Origin: Tyto alba
Taxonomy: Eukaryota > Chordata > Aves > Strigiformes > Tytonidae
Direction: 5' to 3'
Length of the DNA: 64,000 bases
Assembly: GCF_018691265.1 (NCBI RefSeq)
Contig: NW_024881324.1
Coordinates: 2,483,730-2,547,729, forward strand
Below are positions 14,178-27,261 of the stretch, one piece after another. Position 1 is the first letter of the stretch. Each line of letters opens with the position of its first letter. The translations under genes were made by a program, and so were the position numbers. Under the pieces are notes generated by a model. It worked only from the letters and a program-made list of their open reading frames with translations, was not told where the DNA came from and did no database searches.

Positions 14178-14486
14178 CTTAAGTTTTACTGTGTTTTATA
14201 TGTTTCCACTTAGTTTTGAACTATGGGCAGCACCTAGCATAAAAATATTGCTTACATTTTTATCATACCTGCGTTTACTTGGATTTTAAAGTATACTGAA
14301 ATTAAAAAAAAAAAAAAAACAAAAACAAAAACTTAAAATTACCTCTGATTTCTTTTTGCCAAGAGCCAAATACCACCACTTTTTCCAAAAAACCCTGTAG
14401 CTTGCTGAATCTGTTCCAGGCAAGAGCCATATACAAGGGGTAGGGCAAACTAGTCCCAAATATGTAAATTGAGGCTGTATGTTTGT

Positions 14487-14492
14487 AATAAA
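14487..14492 (+). terminator. HSBP1L1: Candidate HSBP1L1 poly(A) signal
   Basis: AATAAA 310 bases after the stop codon. An ATTAAA at 14301-14306, beside an A run, is an alternative. Confidence 0.45.
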
Positions 14493-15937
14493 TTGTGTGT
14501 GGCTTAAAGCTCTCCTGCCCACCATTCCTGTCCCTCAAGTATGCTAACCTAGCTGACTGAGGATTCTCACTGGTATAAATTTATGTACATCTTTTAAACC
14601 TCCTTCAAATTCCCAGGGTGTTTCCGAGCACACCTCTTCAACACATTCCCCCTGGACGCAGCAGCCGTTTGTTCGGGCAGCAGCAGGAGGGGGGGATGGA
14701 AGGAGCAAGGATAACTTCCAGTATTACTGTCAAAGCCTTTTTCGTGATAAGCTATGAAATAATTTTCAGAAATATAGAAAGACAACCCAGGAAGATGTAT
14801 TTAACTGTCCAGAGATCTTCCTGTTTCTGTGCTGAATCACATTAATGAATAATTAAACCACTAATCTACTTAATTCACTGTTTCTTTGCAGCACTTAAAT
14901 GAGGATGCGATCAAGAAAGATAAAGGGAGAACAGCACCACACTGAATCTGAGAGTTTACAACCAGCGCCACTAGCCACAAAAAACATCAGTAAAAACAAA
15001 TGTACTTGCATCGTGTCACGATACAGTATTTTTTGTTTCTTTATTGCCCCAGGAAAAAAGCAGAAAGCTGGGTTTATTCATCTAAATGGGATGCTGTATT
15101 TCCTGTAATGGGGAAAAGACCTAGTAGTTTCAGGGAAGGCAAAAGCCCAATTTTGGATGGAAAACTATATCCTATATAGTGAACGTATCCAGTCATAAGC
15201 TTCATCAATGTATGCAAATATATTTCACTTATTTTAATAATATTAAAATTTCCATCTTATTTCTTTGTTGCCTTTTTATCGTAAATGTTCTCAGAATAAC
15301 AAGATCCTTCTACATCAAAACTTTTCCACTTGCAAATGCCATTTTGAAGCTTCTTTAAATGTTTTACATTAAAAAATGCACCTTACTTGGTGTTACCACA
15401 AGGGTGCCTTTGCAGAGCTTCACAGGTCCAATGAACAGAAACTGTTCCGCACTGAAAGGGCAGTAGTTGCACAGATTACAGCCCTTCAGTTGTTACTCTT
15501 TTCACAAGCCCGCCCAAAGCTGTGCACACCTGCACAGGTAACATCAGCTGGGTATGTGTACCATGCCAATTTCAGTTCTTTAAATTGGCCGTTTTGATGA
15601 AAGTCTATTTTAAACACTTGGAGATAGATAAGGAATTGTAGTTACCAAACATGTTTCAAACAAGCCAGGGTGGTCAAAGAAAACGGGACATCTGCACTGG
15701 CTTTAAGGTTCTTGTACACCAAAACTGTGGCAGTTTTTGCAGAAGAGTTTTTGTTTGAATCTTAACAGGAACCTCACAAATGCAGAAATTGAAGCATTGC
15801 CAGGTACACAGAATACCTCAGCTAATGAAGGATCAATATGCTTTTTAAAACTTGGCATCTATTGCAGTCCTCATTAATAGCAAGAAATCATTCTAGTCAA
15901 TGCTTTACTCCGTGCAGTGCCAGAGCAGGGGAAGAGG

Positions 15938-15992
15938 TTGATGTGCTGGAGGACAGGCTGGAGAAACGGGCCAACAAGAACCTCGTGAAGTT
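15938..15992 (+). mobile_element. CR1 LINE fragment
   Basis: Contains GACAGGCTGGAGAAACGGGC and AACCTCGTGAAGTT, which match a familiar segment of the 3' part of avian CR1 elements. It is old and degenerate. It may belong to the same insertion as the piece at 16397, with an eroded middle. Confidence 0.65.
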
Positions 15993-16396
15993 GGAAGGCA
16001 AGAGCCAAGCCTCCCCGCTGGGCCAGCAGGGAAGGAGCGGGGTCTGGAGGCCATGTCAGCAGGGTGCCCTGGCTCCCCAGCTCAAGAAATGTATGCAAGG
16101 AGGGAGTTAAAAGAGAGAGCCACCAAGACAGCGTGGAGGAGAAAGCAGATGAGGGTTTTACAGAATTCTGTTAGCTCAGCTTTTAAGACCAGCTTCTTGC
16201 TGACAGCAACAGCCCCAGGGTAGGGCACGGAGAACAGACAGACTGGTGGTGGTGGTATTTTACACCACAGAAGTTAACAGACAGCAGCAAAATTCCAGCT
16301 AGATGCAAGGAATACTTTTTTTCAACTATTAAGGTGCTCAAACAGCAGAAAGGCTGAGGAATCACCGACTGGAGAAATATTCAACACTGAACACGG

Positions 16397-16474
16397 ACCT
16401 GGGCAACCTGAGCAAGCGGGATCCACTTTGACTGGGAGGTTGGTGGTCCCTTCCAACAACAATGATTCCGTAAT
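16397..16474 (+). mobile_element. CR1 LINE 3'-end fragment
   Basis: Contains CCTGGGCAACCTGAGCAAGC, then GGGAGGTTGGTGGTCCCTTC and CAATGATTCCG. This is the standard 3' end of CR1 (GGTTGG...GGTCCCTTCCAAC...ATTCT). Confidence 0.8.
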
Positions 16475-17263
16475 TAATAACCACCGTAAACCAGATTAAT
16501 TTAAGCAGAAACTGGGACCCTGTGTCTTACTTTCTTGCCTCATTTTAAATCCTCTAAAACACACATTAGACAGTAAAAAAGCCTATTCTACTCTGTCTTG
16601 TGACAAACTTGACCGTAAGTACAGGTAGCTTCTTTCTGCAGTCTGGCTTGTTTTTTCTTAATCCTGTAAATATGCATGTATCACTTAAAAGAGAGAAAAC
16701 AAAACAAACCCCCACAAAACCAAGAAAAACACCACGCCAAAACAACTCCCCACAACACTGGCTCCATTACTACAAAAGTGGTCAGAAATGCAAACGGAAA
16801 CTTCGAAAGCCATGCCACAGTGGAATCCAACCCCAGTCTCGTGAGTATACATGCATTTTAGTACAGCACTAGACAAACTGGAGGTCAAATGAGAGAAAGC
16901 ACAGCTCATCCTTTCTTCAGCTGCTGACTGTGCAGCCATCTCCAGAACTCCAAGTACCCTTTGGTTCTGCAGAAGCTACCAAGTATTTCAAACTGACTGC
17001 TGATCACCATGAAAAAGTTGTCACCACAAGTCAATTAAACTGATGGGGGGGGAGGTGTGCACAAAGTCACAGAAGATGTTTTTTCTCTGAGTTTTGCTAA
17101 ATATTAATTCTCTGAGTTTTGCTATGTATTAATAAATGCACCTTAGTGATTTTCTCCTGTTTTTAGTGAGCACAGGAGACCAAGATGCTATGCAAGGAAA
17201 TCCTGACAGAAGTAATAAGCCTTCATCTTCAACATTATGACTTTGCATCCAATCACATTTGGG

Positions 17264-17269
17264 TTTATT
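17264..17269 (-). terminator. TXNL4A: Candidate TXNL4A poly(A) signal
   Basis: TTTATT on the plus strand gives AATAAA on the minus strand about 420 bases after the stop codon. A closer ATTAAA variant lies near 17608. Confidence 0.45.
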
Positions 17270-17689
17270 CTTATATTTAATTAGCTAAAGAAAATTCACG
17301 TGGAACTCACTGTACTCTTTTTAAAAAGCTATGGTATAGTTTTCCCAGATATTTGTATAACAAAAGCAAACAAAACCAGTTAAAATGTTTTCCTGCAAAC
17401 AGGCTTTTTGTGTACAAAAATACATTATACCATAAGGACAGCACAGAGTAAAGTCTTTAAAAAAAGACATAACCAAAAATTCAGCTACAGTATTACTGCA
17501 GTCAGACAGTTCCAGGCTCCATGTCTTCTACTTTTCCAAATGGACTTCAAACCTTTTAAATAATTCAAGATATGCTCAAAGTTGAAGGATTTGTAGGTTT
17601 TTTTCTTTTAATATATATATGTACACACGTACGCAAGAATAAATTTAAGTGGATATAAGGTTAAAAAAAAAGGCAGCTCCAAAGAGATG

Positions 17690-17861
17690 TCAGTATCTGT
17701 ATTTAGTAGAATAATCTTTTGGTGATACCACCAAACCTCGACCTTTGCGGGCTCCTCTGTAAACAGTTTCTATAATGTCAATCATCTCTTGCTTATCTTC
17801 CATTGCCCAGTTGATCTTGTTGTTATTACCTGTACCTAAATCAATCATGATGTGTTTGTTC
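17690..17861 (-). CDS. TXNL4A: TXNL4A coding exon 3 with stop
   Basis: Completes Arg86 and encodes NKHIMIDLGTGNNNKINW through KYRY, stop TGA (complement of 17690-17692). Acceptor TTTAAAG|GAACAA. Confidence 0.95.
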
Positions 17862-20800
17862 CTTTAAAGGCAGAGAAAAAAAAAAAACAAAAACAAACAA
17901 AAAAAAAAAGACAAGTTAACATGGTATAATATTGCACAAACAAACCTTTATATCCCCCACAAGATCAACAGGCTTGCAAAGTGAGTCTCAAAGAAAGTGT
18001 GTCCACTCGTGTCACTCAAGCTGACATTTTACTGCCTATTTCTAAAGCTAGAACAAAGCCTGCAAACATGCCCCTGAGATCGTTATTCAGTGCAACCACC
18101 CTTCAGCGTATTCCTCGTGGTTTATATTTGTTTCCCACTGCTGTCTAACACCTGAGAGAGTTTCACGCTTATCAGCAGTGTATTTTATCTCATCAATGTA
18201 GATGCCTTAGCTCCAAGAAGCCTTAATACTTCGGGTCTATCTTTAAAGCAAGTTTGACAGGCTCGACTGCTGTGTTACACTGCAGTATTCTACACAGGGA
18301 AAAATCAGAGTTAAAACTAAAACCAATGGATAACAGAAACAGTTTTCACTAATTTGTACCCTATCATCAAAACCCCGTTACTAGGCTAACTGGAAAACAA
18401 GCCGTTTTCCTATTTAATCAGTTTACTCAGAGCAACGAAAATACGAGCATCAAGATGCTGATAGGCATTTAGAAATGATCTGAGACACTGTATTTGACAC
18501 ATAAAAAATTTAACTGAGTTACATTCTAGAACCATCATGTACCTGAAGAAAAACATGACGGTACAGGGATCGTACAACTCATACATCTTGTTGAAGTCTG
18601 GTACTTCAGTGATATCCACAAGATAAATAACAGCAAAGTTTTTTACCTAAAGAGAAGAAAACAGGAAATAGAAAAGCAACACATATTACCAAACTTTTGA
18701 TTATTTGTATTACTGCTTAAAAGACATAAGCCTTTATTATTGCAACATTATCCGAAATAGTCATAAAATCACAGTAAACTATATTGACATTAATTTTTAA
18801 CCACAACCATCAGTTAACATGGAAGATATTTTTAAATATAGCCAAGATGCTCACTTCACACCCAGTATCAACTGGAAAGCTACGCTGCTAAATCAACATC
18901 CAGAGGAACAAATACCCTTTCTATACAACAGAGACCTCACGGTGACATGCACAGCTCTAAACACTCAGAGTAACTGCTTTGTGCAAGCCAAGCTGACATA
19001 TTTTGCCTCTGTTGTCAGCTGCTTACAGACTTCAGAAAATTAACAATCTAAAACGCCCTGGTGCCTGCTTCCAAGCATTTTTTCCTCTCTAAACTACCTA
19101 ATTTGTTTAACAAGGCTCATTAAATGAAAATAAACCTGATAATTTAATAATAAAAACTGACAGCTGTTTTTGATAGGTGTAAAGCTAAAACAGAAGCTTA
19201 AAAACTCAGTTGATAATAAAAAAAAAAAAAAAAAAGACCTTGATGAGGAGCTATTCCCTGGGCAATTCTGGTAAAATAGGCTTTTCTTTTGCAGAGTTTC
19301 TGAGTTAAATGCACAAGAATCCCTCCCCTTCAATGTCATAACTAATGTCTTCATTCCTGAAAGAAAACCATGTAGCATTTTTGTTTCTGAGATGTAGTAT
19401 ATCTGACCTTGAGTGGAATTAAGGGATGTTTTTGTTTCTAAACTTAGCTCATACATGCATAGGAGAAATTAAGGCACACACACACATTAAAATACAAGCC
19501 AGTAGGTGCCTCAATTACACAAACCTTTAACTGTAACTGTACTCATGCATTATACCATAAACACACAACCTTGCCACACCATCCTTACATACAAAAACAA
19601 TTTCAGTCCTTCCCGTTTCACTATGCAAAATTACCGGCCCGAGGTAACACATCTGACCTAAAATTTATGACAAACTTACTGGTTGTCACAGTACTTCCCA
19701 CTTGTTAATTTTGCTGTCAAACCTGTGGAAATGCTATGATGAGTGTAATTTCTGCTTTTAAAAAGATGTTTTATTTTAGTCCACAAAGCAGGATTAGACT
19801 GTATCAGAAAAATTACCGTACTAGCATCCTAGCAGGCACTTGAATTGAGAAAGTATGGAGATGTTTGTTTACAAAAAAACAGAAGGACAGTAAATAAATG
19901 CTGATGGACTTCTGCTTCAAGACAGTTTCTAAGTTATAGAAAATAATTGCACTTCAGAGATGTAAGTAAGTATTAGTATTGAAGAAAGTAAAATCGCTTC
20001 TGGAGTGAAACAGCATTTAAATAGTTTTTTACTGTGCTTTTATGGAGCAGGTTATAATCCTAGACCCTGTCAATTATCTAATGAAAACATCCCATTTAAG
20101 CCATGTTCCAAAACAGGCAAAATGTAAAGCCTTGAAAACCCAAACTGGTCATAATATCAAACCCTAACACCCCCTGCAGTGATCGTTCACGCCCATTTTA
20201 ATTTTATATGAAAGATTTCTAAGAAACCTCATGGGATATTCAGAGTCAACAATTTAGCTGAGAAGTGACTGACACTACTCCCTGGTTAGCCTTAGGAGGC
20301 AAAAGACAGTTGTGTGTGTTTGGAGTTTTTGTGGGTTTGGTGGTGGTTTTGTTTGTTTGGTTGGTTTGTTTTTTCTTAAAAAAAAACCATAACAAAACCT
20401 GAAGAGCCATTTTCATTTTCTCCTATCACTTCCTCTTCCATTCTGCTGGCATTTTTAATATCAGTAGCACAGCTGTGGGGAAATTTCTCCAACACATTCA
20501 GCAATTCCAGCAAACTAAACAATCTTTGAACAATTATTTAATTTGGAAATTAGAAAATATTTTGAAGTTAAAGCAAGCATTAACACAACATTCTCGGGAC
20601 CCGCTTTGTTCACTAAAAGATTAGTGTGAGGACATTATATATGCCACCAGAAGATCACTACAAAAGCACTGTTAAACCAAAATTTTACTTCCAAGAACCG
20701 AGTACTCCACTTAGTACTGGAATAACAAAACTTGTGAAGTTAGTTTGACATTATCTATGTTTAATTTAGTTGAGCTGTTGCAAAACCAGGAATGCTTGTC

Positions 20801-23800
20801 ACTAGCAATGAACATCAGCGGCCTAAGATTTCAGAAAAGAGAACCAGACTATTCGAGTCTTAAGTTATTACGTAAATCTTACTCAAAAGGATGGGATCAT
20901 CCATATCATCTTTGCACAGCATATATGTAAGTTATCACTGTAACCTAAGTATCTCAGACACGAACAGAATCTGCCTTCTTTCCTACCTACTTGTATAGAA
21001 GTGAAACAGAACAGTCACCTGCTCAAAAGCTTGTATGAAGTCTAAAGCAGACCTCAAAGCTAGATACAGACTCTCAGATTTGAATTCAGAACTTCAGAAG
21101 TGGCTCTGTTCTTTCCCCCTTGCTTTCTTAATTTCAAATCTGACAGGATTACCACTCCGAAACCACGTAGCTTGCCAGTGTGCTAAACAAGGCTGTGTTT
21201 TATTGAGGCTGGGCAGTGGCTGCCAAGGCTGGCCGTGCCGTGGGCCGTGCCATGGGCCGTGCCACGCTCCGCTCCCATCTGCGTGGCAGCAGGACTGGGA
21301 TTCACGCCTAAGAACGAACGAACGAGAGGGAAACGCAGGGAAGAGGCTAAATATGGCAAGGGCGATGCAGAAACACTGCAGTGGCCATAGTATGTACCAT
21401 TTAGTGGCCGTGCCAGGCTGGGCAGGCTCGTCACCAAGAGGCGTTTTATGGCAACACAAGACCAGCCCTGCAGAACTATTCAGTTGCCTCCCTGCACAGT
21501 GCTGACCAGTTTCAGAGCCCGAAGCAGCACTTCCCGGTCTCACGCAATACTGGAGCCAAGCTACAGCAGCACAGAGCAGCACCTGAGCCAGCTTCACACA
21601 CAGCCAGCTCGCAGTCACGAGGCTTCAGCTTAGGCTTTGTTTTAAGGAAAAGCATCGGAAGGATTTCTGGATTCAGGCTGCTATGGACGCAGGAGTTGAT
21701 CTATACTCGAGCTAGTAAGTTTGTGGAGACAAACCAAAGCTTAACCTCTCCCCATCCATTGGGGCATGAATCCATTCCCCAGCCAACGGGTACAGAGCAA
21801 GAACTACATTCCTACAGAAAACAAGCTTCGCTGTCGTTTCAAGGCAGTGGTTGCTAAGAAGTTCTTTTTCTGACTGGGGATATAGTATGGAGACCTCAGA
21901 ACAAGAGTTAATTACAACTCTGAGCAAGCAGACCACATTAAATAAAAGCAGTTGCAGTTGTAAAAATTGAGACCACACTGAGGTTGTTAGTGTAAACCGA
22001 AACTGTACTGTCCAGGCGATATGCAAAAAAACTAGCAGCATAGTTGTATATTAAAAGTTGAACAGGTAATAACACAAGTTGACTCCGAAAGTACTTAACC
22101 TCATAACATACACTAAAATACAGTAGATTTGTTGCAGTAAGCTGCATTCTGAAAAACAAAACAAACAAAAAAAAACCCAAACCCCCTAGTGATAGACCTC
22201 CTTTTTTTGGACAGCTCCACACTTACTCAACACTCGAAGGTAAAAACATGTTCAGCAGAAAACCAAGACAGATATTAACTTTTGAATATATTTATTTCTG
22301 ACACTCTGACTTCCTTTATCCACCTTCCAATTCAAAACTTTTTCTGTCTTACCAGGCCATCATAGCTGCTGTCCATGGGGACAGGATGGAGTAGGAAGCT
22401 AAAAGTCAAACAGCAGCATGGATTCAGAATTTTATCAGACTTACTTTCAAGGGTTGGGCTTCAATTTTGGCTGTTTTTTGGTTGTTTTGTTTGTTTGTTT
22501 TTTCTTAATTACTGTAGCTTCACAGATTAGTCTACATTACTCAACACAAAACCCCAAAGTACATTATTGCCTAGCCACAGTTACAGGCTATACTGCACAG
22601 AACTGTATCTGCTTGGGTGGACTACATTAAATCTTTAAACAGAACAGCTCAAGACTATAAAGCAGAGGAATCTATAGGACCCTTGACATCAGATACAGAT
22701 TCTGTATCCTATCTTGATCGAGACCACACACTTAACTAGTAAACAGGAAACACAGATGTAGGAAAAATCATATGCCAGATGAAATAAATCTCATTTGTCC
22801 TCCAAAGTTCTCCCTCCTGACTTTCTTCATTAACAGTGTCATTTCAAAAAGAATTAATGCATGCCTACAGCATGAAATTGCCACAGCAATATAATCAATG
22901 ACTAGGAAAAATGGCAACAACCATGAAGTTTCTTTGAATTTCTGTTATAGGTAAAGCAATACTCTGTTTTGTTAAGATTTCAGCTCCCTTTAAGAAGCAA
23001 GTCTCACAGCCGTACGTTACCTTATGGCCCAAAGTGAATACAGCAAATAAGTGAGAAAGTATCTCAGATTCCATCTTATCATCTTCCTAACCAGTTTCTA
23101 GACAATGTTTTTTATATTTAGATGGCTTTATGGACCAGGAGATCACAGGAAAAAAAAAAAGACAGGAACTGAGATGAGCTTTTGCGACAAATCATTTAAG
23201 TTGATGGCGGCTAGCAGACTTCCATTACTGAACTGAAAGAGGCTGCAAACACAGTAAGTATAAACTTGACAGTCTGTACTGTCAATATTTATTTAGATGT
23301 TTTTCTTGTTAATTATCCTGTAAGTTTAAGCAATAAATTTCTAGGGGGAAAAGAGAAAGAGAGCAATGCTTACAGCTGATAATTTTGAAAACTACAGACA
23401 TGAGTAAATGGATTAGCTTTGCTCAACTTTAATTACAAACACCAGTAACTATAATACCAATACGTGTTTTTATAGCTCCCTCTTTCTGCCACCCAGCTCC
23501 TTCTCTCTCACTTTTCACGTAACCTTAACAGAAAGGCAGAAGCACAACTAATGTCTGAGCAAAAGCCACAGCTATTCAGCACTTTTGACTAGTTAAATAA
23601 ACGCAAAACATTTGAACAATCCTCCCTAAACCCACGTTGACCCAATATAACCTATTGATTAAAGTGACCTGGTTTCACAAGAAGTTATCTGATTTTCAGT
23701 ATTCAGTAGACAAATCATGGTTTTAAACTATTTCTTAAAAAAGAGGTAAAAAAGCATCCAAAGCCCTGTAATTCAGGGGACATTTTTTAAATAACTGAGC

Positions 23801-25638
23801 TTCCTTTTAAAAAATGTGTATTTTTAAATAAGGTGTTCCTGAGGAATTTTATGGAACTCAGTTCTTAGATGTTTGGTTGAAACCCTGACAAAGCAAACAA
23901 TTGAACATCTTACAATTATCATTTGTTTTGAAACTCAGTGAAACATTGCTTCTTTTTTATCTAACATTGTAGGGGGAACAGTAAGTGGAGTACATTTCAG
24001 TGAAAATAAGCTGCTTTGTATTTTCATATAGTGGTCTAGTTTCTTTTCCCCCAAAAGGATTCAAACTGAAAAAAAATCATGTTTTCCTACTGAAGAGAGA
24101 AAACTAAAAAAGTACAGATAAATATTACTTCTACCCAAAAATACGCTGCAGACTACAAGAATATTGCACCACCGTAACAGATGTAAAATATGGCTACATT
24201 TTCTTCAAATGTAGCATGCAATTATAGCATGTTAACATTCGGTATTATTCTCTAGTATAAACACCTGTACAATTGGAACTTTTACTCACTCTTTAAAACA
24301 GCAGAGATCCAAACATGGCTTGTAAGCAAGAGGATGAGGAAGGATCTCCCCCTTTAATTTGCCATTTCTGCAGAGGGAGATTTTTAAATAAGAAGTTACA
24401 TTGTTCTTTCTTCCCCCAATCACCCCGAAGTGCCAGTTAGTCTGCCAAATTGCCAACCATCCTGCCAGAAGTCCATACTAGCAGTATCTAAGCATAAGAC
24501 ACTCCCACCAGGTTAAACACAAGCAACTACATCAACCCGTGCCACAACTCCTTACTGTATTCTATTATGGCTTAACACTTGCCTATAGGTAGCCAAATTT
24601 CATCACAGGGATTTTTGAGACAGAAGTTAATGCATTTAAAAAATAACATTAAGAGAAAGGAGTACACCATGAAAAGAACTTGGTACCAAGTTACGCAGTA
24701 TGCACGCAATTTTACGTGAAGATAGCTGACTCCTTTTCCGACCCAAGTTACTGTTTCTGGTTCAGATCTTTATGCTTCATTTCTACATGGTTCAGTTAAA
24801 GAAAAGGTATCAACTTTGTGTATCTATCACTATACAAAACCTTTACCAAACACATGAAAAGGTAATGTACACAATCAGCTATAATTTAACAGTCTAATTC
24901 TTCTTCAACACCTATCTTTCTTAAGTGAGTGACCAGCTGCCAGCAGGCATTCAGTTTCCATCTGAAAACAGCTTCAGAGTTTGGCTCCTAAAATTTAATT
25001 TAGCCCATGCAACTCAACGGAACGCCACCTGCCTCTGTGAATAATATCATTGATAAGATTAATCAACACCGTCCTGTACATTTTAGGATTTCACCACTTT
25101 CAAGAGCCAAAATGAAGGTAACTTCTCAAGTTATTCAAATGGAAATCTGAAGCTACTATACATTCTTATTGTAGAGCGAGTGCTGCATTCCCTACGGCCG
25201 CAGCAGTCCTACTCCCAAGCGCTCGTTTCTGCTCAAGTGCTGGCGTTTGTTAGATGATGGATTATTAACAGGCAGGGATTTTGATTTCAGAACTTGCAAC
25301 GCTCTTTTCACCCCGTGAAATACCACAAACACCAAGGTAGCCAGTGACTTTAGGAGACTCACGAAAGCAAACCAAACAGCTTCCTCCCTGCCTCCTCCAG
25401 CTGGAATCCCTCTCCAGAAACCAAGTTATAACCCGCCTCAAACCCTTTGGGGCCCTGAGCGCCTGGCATGACAGCTCTGCTTTACCTTCTCTGCGATGCT
25501 GTATAAGACTTCATCCATTTTCATGCAGGTGGGGTCCCAGTCGTGCCCGAAGCGGATGACCACGACTCGGTCCTCCTCCGAGAGGATGGCCTGGTCCACC
25601 TGCCAGCCATTGTGCAAGTGCGGCAACATGTACGACAT
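17690..25638 (-). CDS. TXNL4A: TXNL4A, U5 snRNP 15-kDa protein (Dim1), complete
   Basis: Three coding exons on the minus strand, 25638-25486, 18646-18543 and 17861-17690, give exactly 142 residues, the invariant family length. TXNL4A (Dim1/U5-15K) is a nuclear thioredoxin-fold protein of the U5 snRNP and U4/U6.U5 tri-snRNP, needed for pre-mRNA splicing. The start MSYMLPHLHNGWQVDQAI, the motif GHDWDPTCMK (the thioredoxin CxxC position reduced to one Cys, residue 38) and the C-terminus SPKDYSTKYRY are diagnostic. From memory the protein differs from human by about one residue (Ile for Val in QEMIDIIE). The first coding intron is 6.8 kb. A good acceptor (CTGTCCCACAG) 22 bases upstream of the ATG suggests a non-coding first exon in the CpG island. 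Confidence 0.97.
18543..18646 (-). CDS. TXNL4A: TXNL4A coding exon 2
   Basis: Residues 52-85 (VKNFAVIYLVDITEVPDF onward to VMFFF) plus two bases of Arg86. Acceptor TTAG|GTAAAA, donor TTCAG|GTACAT. Confidence 0.95.
18647..25485 (-). other. TXNL4A: TXNL4A intron between coding exons 1 and 2
   Basis: A 6.8-kb AT-rich intron. It holds T/G-rich low complexity at about 20313-20380 and a GC-richer block at about 21180-21640. That block carries short GTGCC(A/G)TGGGCC repeats and a 174-codon minus-strand open frame with no family signature. I name no repeat family and see no nested gene. Confidence 0.6.
25486..25638 (-). CDS. TXNL4A: TXNL4A coding exon 1
   Basis: Residues 1-51, from MSYML to SIAEK. 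Donor GAGAAG|GTAAAG, phase 0. Confidence 0.95.
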
Positions 25639-26447
25639 CCTGGCAGGCGTGGGGGGGACCTGTGGGACAGACAGCGACCACGCGGGAGCTGACAGCCCGG
25701 CCCCGCCTTCGCACGGCGCCGGAGCCCCCCCCAACACAGGCCCCACGGGGGACAGCCCCCCACACACACTAGGCACCCCCTCACACACACCCCACGGCGG
25801 GCACACCTCCCCCTCCCCCCTCTGTCCCCACTCCACGGCGGGTACCCCCACGCACACCCAAGGGGGGGATACTCCCCCCCCGCGACGGCAGGCACCTTCG
25901 ACACCCCACTGAGGGCACCCCCACACAGGATATCCCCCCACGCACACACACAAACCCCCCACATGGGACAGCCCCCCAAACACCCACCACCACCCCCAAC
26001 CCCCCCCCGCTCTCACAGGGGACACCCTCCCACACAGGCCAGGCCCGGCTCGGCCCAGCCCAGCCCAGCCCAGCGCTTAGCGGCCGCAGCCTCCCGTGGC
26101 GCAGCGATGCCGCCAACCCGCCGGGCCCTTGCGGAGCGCCAGGACCGGACCGGGCCGGGCCGGGCCGGGCCGAGCCGAGCCGAGCCGAGCCGAGCCGGGC
26201 CGAGCCGAGCCGAGCCCCCCCGCACCCCGCGGGCCGCCTTCTCCCGGAGACACGGTGCGACAGAGCCGCGGCGGAAGCAGCAGCGGAAGTGACGAAACAC
26301 GCCCGCGCGCCCGGCGGAGGGGGCGGGACTTCCGGGGGGGTGGAGGGGGCGGCCGCTCGGGCCGTACCAAGTATGAAGGCGGCGGCGGTGGGAGGAGAGG
26401 AAGAACAGCTTGGCCCGTACCAAGCGGAGGAGGGGGTGGGAAGTAGT
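25639..26447 (-). promoter_or_regulatory. TXNL4A: TXNL4A CpG island, promoter and probable non-coding first exon
   Basis: Strongly GC-rich block upstream of the TXNL4A start. From 25700 to 26040 the transcript strand is G-rich with many GGGG runs. A sequence CCGTACCAAG occurs twice, at 26362-26371 and 26415-26424, 53 bases apart, which on the gene strand reads CTTGGTACGG. The block ends abruptly at an LTR near 26448. The transcription start was not located. Confidence 0.6.
26151..26216. repeat. Pentanucleotide array GGGCC/GAGCC
   Basis: About thirteen tandem five-base units alternating GGGCC and GAGCC inside the TXNL4A CpG island. A related short CAGCC array lies at about 26053-26075. Confidence 0.9.
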
Positions 26448-27003
26448 AGCCGGACGCAGAGGGGAGAGCACCTCCTCATGGGTGGGTCTGGAAACAAAAT
26501 AAACAAGCATTGATACTACCTTAATCATACCTATTAATTGCATTTTTATCATATTTTTACCCTATTCATTACTCTTCCAGGAACTCATTCGCATACATTA
26601 ATGTCTCTCGCACATGGCTGTTGGAGGCTTCAGGTGGTCGTCGGGGGTTTTCAGATGAAGGCTCATAGTCTTCCTCACTGTGTCCGCCAGCTGACCTTTA
26701 CTTCTGCACAAACTCAGTCCCGTGGTCACATAGATCTCGTCCTTCCAGGCTGGCCTGGTCTGGTTTTGGTGCTAATTTGCAGCTTCTTTATCTTTACATT
26801 TCTTTGCAGCTGCCACTACAAGGCCAAACCGTCTGAAGTCAGATTATTTATGAGTTCCTCATCCTACAGTTATTCCAACTATTCCTCGAAAGAACAGCAT
26901 GTGTTCTGCAGCACAATTGTTAAATGGTTAAAATGGCTCAAACTGATCTGAATAACTCTACTCCTCAGACACCTGTTTTCTAATAACGGCAGCTCACAGG
27001 TAC
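26448..27003 (-). mobile_element. Truncated LTR, inverted relative to the copy at 27480
   Basis: Its reverse complement matches 27480-28010 nearly base for base over long stretches, for example GACTATGAGCCTTCATCT, ACCCCCGACGACCACCTGAA and CATTTAACAATTGTGCTGCA. The 3' end is missing: homology stops at GCGTCCGG, where the TXNL4A CpG island begins. In LTR sense orientation it points toward TXNL4A. Its open frame for a leucine-rich peptide is shared with the other copy, but I see no reason to call it a gene. Confidence 0.75.
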
Positions 27004-27261
27004 CAGCATAGCTGTGGCCTGAGCGCTGTGTGGGACGCAGCTCTGCTTCCACCAGCCGGGTCGCAGCCGCGTGTCCACCTGCGCTGCGTGAAACGTTTCG
27101 CTTGGAGGGACGGGCAGGGAAACCCAGATGTTTGAGCACTAAGGGCTGCAGAACAGAGCGGGGTGCTGAGCTTCTGCCTCTTTGCTTCCTGAAGAGCATG
27201 CACGTTAGTCTTCACTGTACGCTCATCTAAAAGGTTTAGCTTGCAGCAGATGGGGAGAAAA

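Larger units (their letters stand above)
14493..17263. other. Gene-less stretch between two convergent genes
   Basis: Between the HSBP1L1 and TXNL4A 3' ends I see only the CR1 remnants and A-rich low-complexity DNA. No further exon is supported. Confidence 0.5.

Noticed and set aside
14166..14930. A fourth HSBP1L1 exon via AGA|GTAAAG to an acceptor near 14892
   Set aside because: The exon 3 stop already gives a C-terminus matching the family length; the added peptide would have no family counterpart.
21094..21618. 174-codon minus-strand frame in the TXNL4A intron
   Set aside because: It lies in a GC-richer patch with open frames on both strands; no recognisable domain.
26538..26951. Open frame for a leucine-rich, possibly membrane peptide, repeated on the other strand at 27512-27829
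   Set aside because: Both lie wholly inside the two inverted LTR copies and share the LTR similarity; no retroviral motif is present and LTRs do not normally encode protein.
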